DNA from: Saccharina japonica
Lineage: Eukaryota > Sar > Phaeophyceae > Laminariales > Laminariaceae
Assembly (NCBI GenBank): GCA_008828725.1
Contig: MEHQ01001452.1
Location: 530,692 to 594,691, forward strand
Length of the DNA: 64,000 nt
Direction: 5' to 3'
The notes under the pieces: model-generated
The model's input: the letters and a program-made list of their open reading frames with translations, nothing else
The model's database searches: none
What the model was told of the DNA's origin: nothing
Made by a program: the position numbers and the translations under genes
Shown here: positions 1 to 10,122 of the stretch, in pieces
Numbering within the stretch: position 1 is the first letter of the stretch
Layout: every line of letters starts with the position of its first letter

Positions 1-28
1 GTATAACTTCTTTGTGTTCGCACTATTG

Positions 29-270
29 TGGTTGTATGCGCGAGACCTACTGCTGTTGTATGCACGAAATCTACTGTTGTATGCACGAGACCTACTGTTG
101 TATGCGCGAGACCTACTGTTGTATGCGCGGTACCTACTCTTGTTGTATGCACAATACCTACTGTTGTATGCACAATACCTACTGTTGTATGCGCGAGACC
201 TACTGTTGTATGCGCGATACCTACTCTTGTCGTATGTACGACACCTACTGTTGTTGTGTGCACGAAGTCT
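29..270. repeat. 21-bp minisatellite
   Basis: About eleven imperfect copies of a 21-bp unit (core TATGCGCGAGACCTACTGTTG) in direct array, with weaker echoes to about 470. It lies upstream of a splice acceptor at 528-529, so it probably sits in the last intron of WSC gene 1. Several frames stay open through it because 21 is a multiple of three; these are not genes. Confidence 0.85.
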
Positions 271-529
271 AACTCCCTCTTGTACCTGTTGTATATACGT
301 ATGCGGGACCGTGCAGTTCGTACCTATCATACTGCATCCACGAAACCTACTACTACTACTCCTCCTGTGTTGTAAACTACACGGGACCGTGCTGCTGCGT
401 ATTGTGTTGTATGCACGAAACCACTGCTGCTGTTCTTGTACAGTAGACTATGCACGCGGAGTCTAATTCCCTCTTGTACACCTGTTGCACGTATTATGTA
501 CGTACGTATGTATATGCGGGGCCTCGCAG

Positions 530-652
530 TGCTGGTGTGGCGACAGCTTCGGCAACGAGCCTGCCGAGGGCGCCTGCACCTACGCCTGCGCGGGCGACGC
601 CGCCCAGCAATGCGGAGGCTACAACGCTCTCAGCGTCTACACCGTCGCATAA
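530..652 (+). CDS. WSC-domain protein 1, last exon only
   Basis: The last exon of a WSC-domain gene whose earlier exons lie left of the window. It follows a CAG acceptor at 527-529 and reads 40 codons to a TAA. It begins CWCGDSFG and ends CGGYNALSVYTVA, which is the C-terminal third of a WSC domain: the CxCG pair, the CxxxC pair, then CGG and a closing VY. It starts at exactly the same codon position and phase (0) as the last exon of the second WSC gene at 47672. WSC domains are small cysteine-rich modules associated with carbohydrate binding in secreted or wall-sensing proteins. No membrane segment follows, so the product probably ends with this domain. Confidence 0.8.
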   Translation, partial: CWCGDSFGNEPAEGACTYACAGDAAQQCGGYNALSVYTVA

Positions 653-930
653 AGCCAAACACCAGGTGGAATCACACCACGGCATCATCTGCTTAAACAC
701 GACAATACTACTTACGTACCTGGTACGACATCGTAAGTTGTTGCGAGTCGTGGAGATGGATAACCCGGAGGATGCTACAATGGTATCACAGCAGCGTCTA
801 CGACTACTACCGTCGGCTTAAGCGAAACAGTAACGCGTGGGATCACCACTAACTACCTCACAACGTCGGCTACGTAATATGCGACATCAACAATAACAAG
901 GTGTTGCGAGTCGCGGCAGATGAACGCGGA
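653..930 (+). pseudogene. Decayed tandem copies of the last WSC exon
   Basis: Around 770-860 the order GGAGG..GCTACAA, CAGCGTCTACGAC, CCGTCGGCTTAAGC, GAAAC, GGGATCACCAC mirrors the exon end and its 3' flank at 612-680. A third, shorter echo (GCGGAGGCTACAAC) lies near 917. The segments just before copies 2 and 3 also match each other (GTTGCGAGTCG). This suggests a tandemly duplicated block of roughly 150 bp, now non-coding. It may lie in the 3' UTR of gene 1. Confidence 0.6.
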
Positions 931-1599
931 GGCTACAACTGTTTTTTTCTTGGAATTCTTAGGTACAAACTGATACTTGAGCGATGTGTACGCGACAATA
1001 TATCGTCGTGAACGTTTTGTTTCTTAACCAAACAAATCTCGCACAATCTTGGGAGTAATCTTTTGGTTTGTAGCATTTAGTGGCCTGTTATGGCTGGGGG
1101 GGGTAATGGCCACAGCAGTATCACAAGTGGGAGGGTGTGGGTCCATGCTTTCGAGGCTCTCTCGCGTGCCACCGAACGCCCCCATGATGAGAGTCAAATA
1201 TGCCAGAGGAGACTGTGTGAAGCAAGGAAAAAAAAGGAAAAAAATGCGTGCGCTGTCAAAAGGAGATGGTAGGGTCACACAAGTGCCCCACACTAAAACC
1301 TAGTAAGTAATAGTTTGGTATCAAGAGTCAAGGCGAATGAAAGGCAAATGTTGTGCTTGTTGTCTAGGTCCTTAGGGCTGAGAGTGGTTACTGTAGTGCT
1401 GTCTGCTTACGTCTTTGATGAGCGCAGATATAGCACGAACAACGAAAGGCACACCGACCACCAACTGACACACACGGCAAGCGCGATTTTTGGGCAGCAA
1501 GCAGGCAAACAAGCAGTGCATTCCGCAGCTGATTTGACGAAACAAATTCGCCAAAAGTTGACGATTCTGTACCGTAGGAGCAGGATTACGTCTTCACTG
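931..1599. other. No gene seen
   Basis: Mixed-composition sequence with no splice-bounded coding segment, RNA gene or clear repeat. The short open frames on both strands have no recognisable motif. Confidence 0.5.
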
Positions 1600-1765
1600 A
1601 TTTCGTACCGGGTACGATTCCAAAGATTCCACTGATAGGTGCATGCGTGGTTTGGTGTGGAAATCAACCGTTTGGTTTCGTACCGGGTACGATTTCGAAG
1701 GATTTTCACGGTATGTGGGTGGTATGGGTAACCGTTTTCAGTTCGTACCGGGTACGATTCCGCTG
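1600..1765. repeat. Three spaced copies of a palindromic motif
   Basis: The motif TTCGTACCGGGTACGATT occurs near 1604, 1678 and 1744. Its core, GTACC-G-GGTAC, is an inverted repeat. Spacing is about 66-74 bp. Function unknown. The flanks (1766-2134) hold a TACTACTAC-rich stretch but no gene. Confidence 0.7.
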
Positions 1766-2138
1766 GGGGTAAGCCACCGGTATAAGGGTGGTGTGGTTGA
1801 CTGCATTGTTCGCAGCACAGTAGAAAGAAGGAGGAGAAACATCGGGGGATCGAATATATCCTTTATCCTTATGCGTTTGAATGTTGGTGTTGTTGCCCCA
1901 TTACGTGCTACTACTGCTACTATTACTACTGCTCGCTGCATCATCAGTAGTAGCCTACTACTAATACTACTACTGTACGCCATCAACCAGTAGTAGCGAG
2001 TAAGCAGTAGAATTCGTTGGTGGTAATATAGTTGTGTCGTGATGTATCCTACCAGTCTGATCTTTTTACCATTACGTTAATATTGATAGTGCGCCCGCGC
2101 TATCAATCACGCGTGTTCATACATAGCAGTTACATAGT

Positions 2139-2336
2139 ATGGGCGTGGGTTTCATGACATTATGGCGTTTTTATTTTTGTACCGACAGTTCGGAGTTTCG
2201 TGTGCATGCAGAGATTTCACTGCTGTTGTTGTTGTTTTGTATTCTGCAGGGTAGATCAATAGGGGCGTGGGTTTTTGTTATTCCATTTTTGTTTTGTACC
2301 GATCGTTTGGAGTCGCGTGTGCATGCACCGATTTGA
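2139..2336. repeat. Direct repeat, two copies of about 75 bp
   Basis: Copy 1 (about 2139-2214) and copy 2 (about 2258-2336) share GGGCGTGGGTTT, then TTTTGTACCGA, then GTGTGCATGCA. They are diverged, so this is an old tandem duplication. The sequence from 2337 to 2591 shows no feature. Confidence 0.6.
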
Positions 2337-2591
2337 TTGTTCGTGTTGCTTCGGGTTGCAAGGAGAGAGATATATCTTCGCACACGTATATACATGTATA
2401 AGAAGTACAGGGTTCTTGACTGATGATTAATGGTTGATGATGATGGATGCCGATGGTGGTAGATAGTATTGAGTGCTGGTCATCATCATGCTGCTGATTC
2501 CTGCTGAAGCTTAATTCTTGTTTTTGGTTGGACTTTTGTTTTGCACGAGTACATGTTAAAATTAATAAAACACGTAACATCAACATTCATT

Positions 2592-2800
2592 ATTATTATA
2601 TTATTTGCTTTCCGACAATGTGCAGGGCGTTATTCACTCAGAAATGAAAAAGCTGACACAATTCGTCGAATACCATCACTCTCATTCAACCACTTCTCCT
2701 CCTCTGCGTGTACTCAATAGAATACGCACCCTTTACCCAATAATTATTGTACCTGCTATATATCTATTCGCCGTGCTTCCTACTCTGTATCTACTTTCCA
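2592..2800. repeat. Dispersed 200-bp repeat, copy 1
   Basis: Matches 62086-62290 in the same orientation. Shared blocks include TCCGACAATGTGCAGGGC, AATTCGTCGAATACCA, GTGTACTCAATAGAATACGC and ACCTGCTATATATCTAT. No terminal inverted repeats were recognised, so the class is unknown. Confidence 0.7.
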
Positions 2801-2879
2801 CCCCACGCCATGGGAAGCAATCCTCCCTCCTCCTCCCTTCTCCCCCTGGCGGCCTGCCGGTCTCGCAGGGCGAGCTTGT

Positions 2880-4958
2880 ATCGGTGCACCCGGCGTGAGA
2901 TCGCGACCTGGGTGGTTACCGATATGACCTGGAAAAGGTGCTCCTTACAGACCCCTTTTCTTGATAAGGACCCCCCCGTCCGTTCCTCGGACGATGCTCG
3001 CCGCCAGCTGGTCGATGAACTCGCTACCTTCCTTCCCGAGGCGTCCAAAAGCTTTCCACCGCAAGGGTGACAAGTTTATGGCTGCGCTCGTCGAAGGACA
3101 CCTGTCCTGCACGAGCGTAGTGGTTGCGCTTTCGCGCCTCAGAAGTGGAGGCAGCTGATCCGTCTCGATCAGCGCTGCCAGCCCGCATGTGGACCCTCGC
3201 TTGGGGGTCTGCATGCGTGATGTCGAGGAGTATCGCCTTGTTGCGGTACTCTGATGCCGTAGCGTCTCGGAGGCCTCCCCTCTCGATCACTATATCCATC
3301 CGGAGGTTCCTGTCGGCGTTGAAGGGCGCTCCGTTTTCCACTTGATGGCGGATGGATAACCGCTTGAAGGTGCGGGGCAGCGCGTGGACTAGCGGCTGAT
3401 GCTGGTTTACCTGCGCGCCTGCTCGGTGGCATGTGCGCGCGTGGCGCGTGTTGACACCCGTCGCTTCGCAGCAGGGGCACCTCGCCGCTAGGGGCTCTTC
3501 CATTCCCAGGAAGCGCCGTCCCATAGACACGAACTCCGAAGCCGGTATGATTCGTGTCGGGTCCACAGGCCTTGCCCTCAAACAGTCGACAGCTCCTGGT
3601 CTCGATAGGCTCCTTTGCCGATCTTTGGCAAGTTTTCTTGTTTTTATTCCCCCTATCACGTCGTTCTGTTCCGACGGGTCTGCTGCCTCGGGGAGGTGGT
3701 CCAGGGAAGCAACGTACCGTTGGTACCGTACCTGGTTCACCTGCTGCCCCAGCTTGTGCTGCGCCTTGTGGGAGCTGATCGTTTGGGCGTCATATGCCGG
3801 TAGTACCTCCACATCAGACTGCCCCGCTACTCCATCGTCATTCGTGCGGAACGCCCTGTTTCGCCAGCTTTCCGGGACCACGTTCGCCATGGCCTCCTCC
3901 GATACGCCGTGAATGTCGCGAAGGTCCCTGACGCTACTCCATATGCGGCGAACGAGGTCCGAATTAGGCAGCTCCCTTCGAACTTTTTCTCCCGATGGAC
4001 CGGAGAGGTCAGCAAGGACCTCTGGCACCGTCGCCACTAAGCTCCCGATGGACGCTGACATTCTCCTTGATTCAGCCGACGACAGTCCAAACCCTCCGAC
4101 CCCCGTGGAGAGGCTCACCTGCGCTCTCTGGTGGGGCTGTAGCGTCAACCGGTCCGCCGGGCATCCGTCCGCAAAGAACGACGATTCATCTGTTGTCCCT
4201 GGAATCTCGAGAAGGCGCTCTAGCATCCACATCGCGCTAGTGTCTGCCCTCTGACACGCGGGCAGTGGCAGCTTCAGGTCCATTACCCGCTCAATGTAGG
4301 AGGTCCGCTGTACCATTGAGCTGGTGGCGATGAGGTTCGCCGACTGTTTGTCCGGCATACGCGGCAGGATGCGCGCGAGTTGCTCTGCCCCCCCATCTCG
4401 GACTATTTCCACGGCGCTGTTCACCGCGAATGCATCGTTGCCTATGGGCACGCCAACCACCTTTACCCCACCCCCTTCCGCAACGCGAACACCGATGCCC
4501 CCCAGAAGTGCAATCTCTTCCGGCGTACGCACATGCCCTTTTGGGGGCAAAGCGACCGTCTTCCTGGGGATAATGGCGATGCCTATTCCGCACAGCTCGT
4601 GTTGGAGAAAGGGCACTAAACTCACAGTGTTCGGTGTGATCTCTGACATACCGATGCTGATATCGTCGAGGTAGGCAAAGGCTTCAACACCCCTGGGTTC
4701 GAACTCCTCGCGGACCTGCTTCAGTACTGGCAGCAATGGCATGCAGAACAGCGCCGGACCCATGGCGTCCCCTTGCTGCACTCGGCTGGAACATTCGGTC
4801 TTTCGCCGCTCCCCCGAATCCATTTGGAAGAACACAGGGGCGGGCCTCTCCCCGTAGCATTTCGCGATGAACGGCGTGAGCGCGGGCACGCAAGTGGCCG
4901 CCTCGGCAAGTAGCTTCACCGTATTGAAGGCGTTGGAACAGTCGTTTAGGATGAGCTA
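2880..4958 (-). mobile_element. R2-type LINE (restriction-like endonuclease clade), 5'-truncated
   Basis: A non-LTR retrotransposon reading right to left. Sequence begins inside the reverse transcriptase just before motif A (NDCSNAFN, about 4950-4925) and stops abruptly at about 4958 against a short TCGACTCCGATGC repeat. This is the usual 5' truncation of LINEs. The reading frame stays open to its stop at 3024, and the 3' UTR probably runs to about 2880. The order RT, zinc knuckle, C-terminal endonuclease is that of the R2/NeSL/CRE group, not of APE-type LINEs. An open frame of over 1.9 kb suggests a fairly recent insertion. Confidence 0.75.
3024..4919 (-). CDS. LINE reverse transcriptase/endonuclease, N-terminally truncated (631 codons from first Met)
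   Basis: RT motif B is VQQGDAMGPALF (residues 47-58) and motif C is FAYLDD (81-86), the catalytic aspartates. A long thumb and linker region follows. Then comes a CCHC-like knuckle, CPCCEATGVNTRHARTC (481-497, Cx2Cx8Hx3C), directly before a restriction-like endonuclease core with RMDIVIE (540-546) and LLDITHADP (564-572), which fits the PD-(D/E)xK fold. The first Met is not the true start: coding continues upstream through motif A to about 4958, and the N-terminal half is missing. The product would reverse-transcribe element RNA at a nicked target. Copies of this clade are often site-specific, but the target cannot be read here. Confidence 0.75.
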   Translation of the reverse strand: MKLLAEAATCVPALTPFIAKCYGERPAPVFFQMDSGERRKTECSSRVQQGDAMGPALFCMPLLPVLKQVREEFEPRGVEAFAYLDDISIGMSEITPNTVSLVPFLQHELCGIGIAIIPRKTVALPPKGHVRTPEEIALLGGIGVRVAEGGGVKVVGVPIGNDAFAVNSAVEIVRDGGAEQLARILPRMPDKQSANLIATSSMVQRTSYIERVMDLKLPLPACQRADTSAMWMLERLLEIPGTTDESSFFADGCPADRLTLQPHQRAQVSLSTGVGGFGLSSAESRRMSASIGSLVATVPEVLADLSGPSGEKVRRELPNSDLVRRIWSSVRDLRDIHGVSEEAMANVVPESWRNRAFRTNDDGVAGQSDVEVLPAYDAQTISSHKAQHKLGQQVNQVRYQRYVASLDHLPEAADPSEQNDVIGGIKTRKLAKDRQRSLSRPGAVDCLRARPVDPTRIIPASEFVSMGRRFLGMEEPLAARCPCCEATGVNTRHARTCHRAGAQVNQHQPLVHALPRTFKRLSIRHQVENGAPFNADRNLRMDIVIERGGLRDATASEYRNKAILLDITHADPQARVHMRAGSADRDGSAASTSEARKRNHYARAGQVSFDERSHKLVTLAVESFWTPREGR

Positions 4959-5135
4959 ATTGTCGACTCCGATGCTTTTTTTGACCCCGATTATTGTCGA
5001 CTCCGATGCTTTTGACCCCGGCTGTCGCGTTTCTCGACCCCGATTCTCGATTGTTATCACGAATCTCGACCCTGAATGTATCGCGATTCTTGGGAGACGG
5101 GTTTTTGACCCCGATTTTCGCGCGATCCTTGAAGA
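4958..5135. repeat. Short tandem echo of TCGACTCCGATGC/GACCCCGAT
   Basis: TCGACTCCGATGC recurs at about 4964 and 4997, and GACCCCGAT-like strings continue to about 5128. It abuts the truncated end of the LINE and may be the target locus or filler at the insertion joint. Confidence 0.45.
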
Positions 5136-5210
5136 CGATTTTTGACCGCCCAATGACCGCAATTTTTCACCCCCCCCCCCCCCCCAGTTATCTTAGCGTC
5201 TCGTTTCCGC

Positions 5211-5320
5211 TAACGGGGGGCCATAGTAAATAGGACCTACGGGTTACACAAAAACCTATATATTTTACTATTTTTAGTAACAATATTTGGTCCTATTTAC
5301 TATGATGATGCTCCCGTAAT
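5211..5320. mobile_element. MITE of the GGGGGACCATAGTAAATAGG family
   Basis: Starts ACGGGGGGCCATAGTAAATAGGACC and ends with the reverse form, GGTCCTATTTACTATG..GCTCCCGT. It is one of at least seven copies in the window. Other copies are flanked by TA, which suggests a Tc1/mariner-like origin. Confidence 0.65.
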
Positions 5321-5323
5321 ACC

Positions 5324-5420
5324 TTAACCCTTTTAAAACTGCAGTCCCGTTTTGGGGACAAACCACTCTAATTCTAAGTAATTTGTCCCCCAAACGGGAC
5401 TCCAGTCCTATAAGGGTTAA
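5324..5420. mobile_element. TTAA-flanked MITE (piggyBac-like)
   Basis: A 97-bp near-palindrome that starts TTAACCCTTTTAAAACTG and ends CAGTCCTATAAGGGTTAA, with matching inner arms (GTCCCGTTTTGGGGACAAA). TTAA at both edges with CCC-starting ends is typical of piggyBac-type elements. Related copies lie at 18295-18390 and 63217-63293, and degenerate ones near 27255 and 30050. Confidence 0.7.
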
Positions 5421-5545
5421 CCTTGCCACGGGATTTTCCACCACCTCCTCCTTCCTACCCTCGCCAACAGGGGGCCAAAAAAGTGTACGCTCTCCCCAAC
5501 AAACAGCCGTGCAAAGTGCCACCAGGGATGCGCCTGAATACTGCT

Positions 5546-5765
5546 TTTTCTTTTTCTTTTTCTTTTGCTTATGCTTTTTCTTTTTCTTTTTCTTTTTCTT
5601 TTTCTTTTTCTTTTTCTTCTTCTTTTTCTTTTTGTTTTTGTTTTTGTTTTTGTTTTTGTTTTTGTTTTTGTTTTTGTTTTTGTTTTTCTTTTGCTGCTGC
5701 TTTTGCTTTTGCTTTTGCTGCTGCTTTTGCTACTTCTGCTGCTTTTGCTGCTGCTGCTCCTGCTA
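5546..5765. repeat. TTTTTC/TTTTTG microsatellite
   Basis: A run of TTTTTC hexamers shifts into TTTTTG hexamers and then TGC-rich triplets. The low-complexity frames it opens on both strands are not genes. Confidence 0.95.
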
Positions 5766-5979
5766 GTGCTGTCGCGCGCGCGCCCCGCCCCGCCCCGCCC
5801 AGGAAACAAAAACAAACCAAAAACAAAAGCAAAAAAACACTACTACTACTATACTATACTTACAGTATCATTCGGAGCGGCGGCGGTGGCGGCTATGAGC
5901 GAGAGCACACAGACAAGAGGTTCCACATGATGTTATGCTTGCAGAGTCGAACATGGAAAAAATGCCTTGCCACACCATG

Positions 5980-7400
5980 TGCTGGTACCGGGGGGGGGAG
6001 CAATAATAGTAAATGGCCTACAGCAGCAGTAAATAGGACCAAATATTGTTTGTAAAAATAGGGAAGATTATAGTTTTACTACTATTGTCTCCCTCCGGAA
6101 ATAACATGGTCCACCTCTACCGTATTATTGCCACCTTTCTTAATAGCCTCCGTGGGCCACGAATCCGTCCGACATCTAAGAACGACAAAGCTTGTGGGGC
6201 TCCGGGGCAGCTTTCCGTGGATCCCTACACTCTAGAACCCGGTGCGGCTCAAACCATCTTGACCTGAGTTTGTCTGGTTTTGATGGCCCTTGACCCCCCC
6301 CCCCCCCGCCACGGCCTGTATAACTTAAAATTCGCGGTCCCAAGAGACTTGTTGGTCGCGAGTTATTATATATACCCCAACCACAACCAACAACCACAAC
6401 GCATGCTTCCCGAATCAATATCAACCCGTTTGAGATGAAGACGCATCGTACCGCTGTATAACAGGGCAGTCGCCCACCGCCCCACGCCCCCCGCCGCCGC
6501 ATCCCCGAGCCACATAATTTGACACGGCGCAATGCTGACTAATAGGAGGAGTACGCACCCTCCCCCCCCCCCCACACCCCCCCGTTTTCCGCCTCAAAGA
6601 AGAGAGCAGACGCTGCTTGGTGGTGGATGGTGGTCGTATATCGCCGCTCTCACAAACTGTTCCTTCTTGCGTGCCTTGGCGTAGACACGACACACATCCC
6701 ACGGTAGGGGCGCAGCAGATTTTTCTGAGCTCCTCGCATGTGAAGCCCCATATCTCACCCGAAACATGACTTCGGAAGCATTCGTTCGCGCGATCCGACC
6801 AAACCTTCCAAAGCGGTAGTCCAAAACAAATTATACCAGTAAACTAATAATAGTATCCGGTGGTTACTCACGTGAGAAGCACAACCGGTCATAAAATATT
6901 GAACCAAAAAGTGGTACCCCTGCCGTGGAGTTGCTCCCACAGAGGAGGAGGAGGAGGAGGAGCAGGAAGCAGAGAGGAGAGGGCACACAGAGCTGTGTGG
7001 AGCTCACAGCAACGAAGAAGTATAAGTGCTCTTTCTTGTTGTCGAGGGTCCACGCCCTACCTACAATAATAGGTCTAGCTGTGCGGTCGGTGCACTTCGA
7101 GAGCGAGCTGAGCGGTGTCGCCGTGTCGTGCACACAACACAGCTCCCCTGCTTGGATCATGCGTGTAGCATGCCCACGAAGAGAGAGTCGGATGCATCGC
7201 TATATATGTTTTCTCCGTGGCATAACATCCGCGCTTTTGCCGGCGATAACAAGGCCGCCCAGGGTTGATCACGAATGGATGCACAATTTCAGATTTTTTC
7301 TCGTGGAAGTGCCTGCGGTATGCCTCAGAATGCCGCAGAGGGTTACCAGCTGCCGCGCAACGTGCCACGTTGTGCCCACGGCAACAAGGTCCCCGGTAAT
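5980..7400. other. No gene seen; MITE fragments
   Basis: 5990-6075 is a fragment of the GGACCATAGTAAATAGG MITE family. 6108-6130 resembles the end of the GACGCATGC-type MITE. The rest contains G or C homopolymer runs and a GAGGAG-rich stretch (6940-6985), with no supported coding exon. Confidence 0.45.
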
Positions 7401-7406
7401 GTCCAC

Positions 7407-7895
7407 GACGCACGCTACGGTATAGAGGTGCACCATGATTTTTCTGGGGACAAAATGAAACATATTGCTCAATACCCCACCCAAAAACTGATTTTGGGGA
7501 AAAATAAAAGTTCTAGGCGATGATCAATCCCATACGTTAGGAATGGCCCTAAAAAAAAAGTGTTGAGAAATGGAGGAAATGGATACGTATCATATTTATT
7601 TACAACAATATGAGTTAATTATTTCTTTTCTGAATTCGGGGAGGCTAATATGGCAAAAAAGGGTTTTGTTATTTATTCGAGTAATTGTACCAAAATTAGA
7701 GTTAATTATTTATTTTCTGAATTCGGGGAGACGAAATAAATAAATGGTCTTGAGTAGAAAATGAAACATATCGCATCACAAGAATGAAATTCGGACGATG
7801 TTTGGGTTAAGGTAAGGAGTCCCGTTATTCAGAAAAAAACAAAAAAAAATCAAAAAGTGCTACGAGTATTACCTCTATCTTATAGTGCACGCGTC
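7407..7895. mobile_element. 4-bp-TSD MITE (GACGCATGC family), long copy
   Basis: Ends are GACGCACGCTACGG..AGAGGTGCACC and ..ACCTCTATCTTATAGTGCACGCGTC. The target duplication is CCAC (7403-7406 and 7896-7899). Related copies are about 250 bp; this one has some 240 bp of extra AT-rich sequence inside, including a GTTAGGAATGGCCCTAA end that resembles the PIF/Harbinger-like elements found elsewhere. Confidence 0.7.
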
Positions 7896-7970
7896 CCACG
7901 GTAAGCCCGAGACTGGTGCTACGGTAGGGGAGGGGTCATGTATAGGTGTTTGTTTTTCACCTGCACATAG

Positions 7971-8223
7971 GACGCGTGCTACGGTAGAGGTAGCAATTTT
8001 TGGCTGAATCGTTTTCTGAACGATCGGGCTCCTTAACCAAAATTCGTCGGAATTTCTTTTTTTTTGTGACGAAATATGTTTCAGAGTAATACTTCGGTCA
8101 TTAGTTTTTTTCATCCGGCAGCACTTTGTTTTTCCTCCAAAATATGTTTTTCGGTGAGATATGGCGCTCCTTAAGTGAGGAGCTCAGAAAAAAACACGGC
8201 GCACCTCTATCGTAGCACGCGTC
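7971..8223. mobile_element. 4-bp-TSD MITE, head copy of a tandem pair
   Basis: Starts GACGCGTGCTACGGTAGAGG and ends CCTCTATCGTAGCACGCGTC. The inner sequence carries the family landmarks GGCTGAATCGTTTT, AATTCGTCGGA, CATCCGG and CTCCTTAAGTGAGG. It stands two bases from the next copy in the same orientation. No clean target duplication surrounds the pair. 7896-7970 holds an unrelated motif, GACTGGTGCTACGGTAGGGG, also seen reversed near 54785. Confidence 0.75.
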
Positions 8224-8225
8224 GA

Positions 8226-8474
8226 GACGCGTGCTACGGTAGAGGTAGCACTTTTGGCTGAATCATTTTATGGACGATCGGGCTTCTTAACCCAAATTCG
8301 TCGGACTTTCATTCTTGTGACGAAATATGTTTCAGAGTATATACTTCGATCATGAGATTTTTCATCCGGTAGCACTTTTATTTTCCTCCAAAATCGTTTT
8401 TCGGTGAGCTATGACGCTCCTTAAGTGAGGAACTCGGAAAAAAAACATGGTGCACCTCTATCGTAGCATGCGTC
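8226..8474. mobile_element. 4-bp-TSD MITE, second copy of a tandem pair
   Basis: Same ends and same orientation as the copy at 7971-8223, separated from it by only GA. The tandem could come from unequal exchange or from insertion into the end of an existing copy. Confidence 0.75.
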
Positions 8475-8889
8475 CAGAGCCACTCGGCCGAGTGAGACTG
8501 CTTTATTACTGCGTTGTACTCATATTACCTTTTTTGTTTTGTTCTTGTTTGTTCTATAGGTACCGCCGTTGGAGGCTTTGCTATACGCAGCACCAGCAAA
8601 CTATGTTTAGGTTCCAATTTCCAATTAATAATAAACTAAGAAACACGTCGTCAGCTGTGAATTCTCCCAACCGGTCGATATTCAGCTTTGCTAGCTGCGT
8701 GGCGTTATTCCATGATGTTAATTGTTAGGTACATTTCCTGGCGACTGACTACTGTCCGGCGACTCGCCTGGATGCTACCAGGGTCGACGAGACGATACTA
8801 CTTGTAGAACGATTTCCGATTGATTTCGTCCCATATCATTATGTTCGGAGCCACTCGTCCGAGTAGCCCAAACCCGGCAGTGAAAATGT
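8475..8889. other. No gene; CACTCGGCCGAGTG palindrome
   Basis: A perfect 14-bp palindrome lies at 8481-8494, a near copy at about 8852, and the same palindrome recurs at 54729-54742. In the last two cases it is followed by a CCCCCTATCGTAGCA- or CCCCCTACCGTAGCA-like string, which suggests a second small element family. Nothing coding is seen. Confidence 0.5.
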
Positions 8890-9762
8890 GAGTACCCCCT
8901 ATCGTAGCAGAGCACCAGTCCCGGCGGCAAACTGCGCGGCAAGACCCACGGTAAGACCCGAACAACAAGTCCCGCGGCACGTCCCACAGAACCTTCAGCG
9001 GAAAATACCACGGAGAGATCCGCGGCATTTTCCATGGCAAGACCCGCCGCTGAGGCAAAAAAAGCGCGGTATAGCACCTGCGGAAAGTACCACGGAAAGA
9101 ACCGCGGCAAGACTCGCGGGAACTCCCGCAGAAATTTCCGCGAAAAATACCTACCCGTGGCATTTACCGTAGCATGACCCGCGGCAAGACGCGCGGCAGG
9201 TACCACGGCATTTACCGCGACTAGACCAGTGGAAATACCCGGGGAAAAAGACCGGCGGAGAGACCTGCGGAAAAACCCGCGGCAAGTCCCGCGGAGCCCG
9301 CGGAAAGACCCGCGGAATGGTCCGCGGAAAGGTCCGCGGAAAGGCCCACACGGCAATCCCGCGGCAGGTACTGTGGCAGCACCCCCAGCAAGCCTCACGG
9401 CACAAGACACCACCTTTCACCCTGTTCTCCCAGTTGGTATACTTTGGCCACATCACAGTGGGTCCATGCCATTTGGCACCCTGCTCGCATCATCCACGAG
9501 GTACCGTAGGTACGGAAGTAAATATAATCAGCGCTCCGCAGGAGCCGCGGGAGGCCCACCCGGCACACTGTTCCCATTAGGCCTTGCCGCAGGTCTTTCC
9601 GCTTGTGTTTCCGCTGGCGATCCGCGGGTATATACCCGCGGGCCTTTCCGCGCTGCCTACCACGGGCCTTTCCTCGCGTCGTTCCGCGGTAAATGCCGTG
9701 GGTCTTTCAGCGGCAAATGGCGCGGGACTTTCTGCGGTAAAGTTCCCGCGGTAAATACCGCG
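8890..9762. repeat. CCGCGG-rich irregular array
   Basis: Dozens of CCGCGG or near-CCGCGG sites every 16-20 bp, joined by AAAGACC, CAAGACC or AAATACC spacers. Up to about 9410 the spacers read AAAGACCCGCGG. From about 9590 they read GGTCTTTCCGCGG, the opposite strand sense. So the block is also a large imperfect inverted repeat around a non-array centre (9410-9590). It ends exactly where a MITE is inserted, and resumes at 16051. Confidence 0.8.
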
Positions 9763-9851
9763 GATGCGTGCTACGATAGAGATATAAGTAGCACATTTTT
9801 GCTGAAATGACTTCTGTGTGATCGAGCTCCTTAACCCAAATTCGTCGGACT

Positions 9852-10122
9852 AACTGTCATTATTGTCATTATTGTCATTATTGTCATTATTGTCATTATT
9901 GTCATTATTGTCATTATTGTCATTAATAATGCCATTAATGTCATTATTGTCATTATTGTCATTATTGTCATTATTGTCATTATTGTCATTATTGTCATTA
10001 TTGTCATTATTGTCATTAATAATGTCATTATTGTCATTATTGTCATTATTGTCATTATTGTCATTATTGTCATTATTGTCATTATTGTCATTATTGTCAT
10101 TATTGTCATTATTGTCATTATT
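9852..10122. repeat. 9-bp tandem array TCATTATTG
   Basis: About 30 units of TCATTATTG, broken twice by TCATTAATAATG variants. It lies inside the split MITE and opened long low-complexity frames that are not genes. Confidence 0.95.

Noticed and set aside
14-466. Long open frames over the first 470 bases
   Set aside because: They are produced by a 21-bp minisatellite, which keeps all frames open.
5423-6055. 210-codon Phe/Ser-rich frame and its antisense Lys-rich frames
   Set aside because: Caused by the TTTTTC/TTTTTG microsatellite; no protein motif.
8775-9810. Arg/Gly-rich frames over the CCGCGG block
   Set aside because: Low-complexity translation of a DNA repeat; open on both strands.
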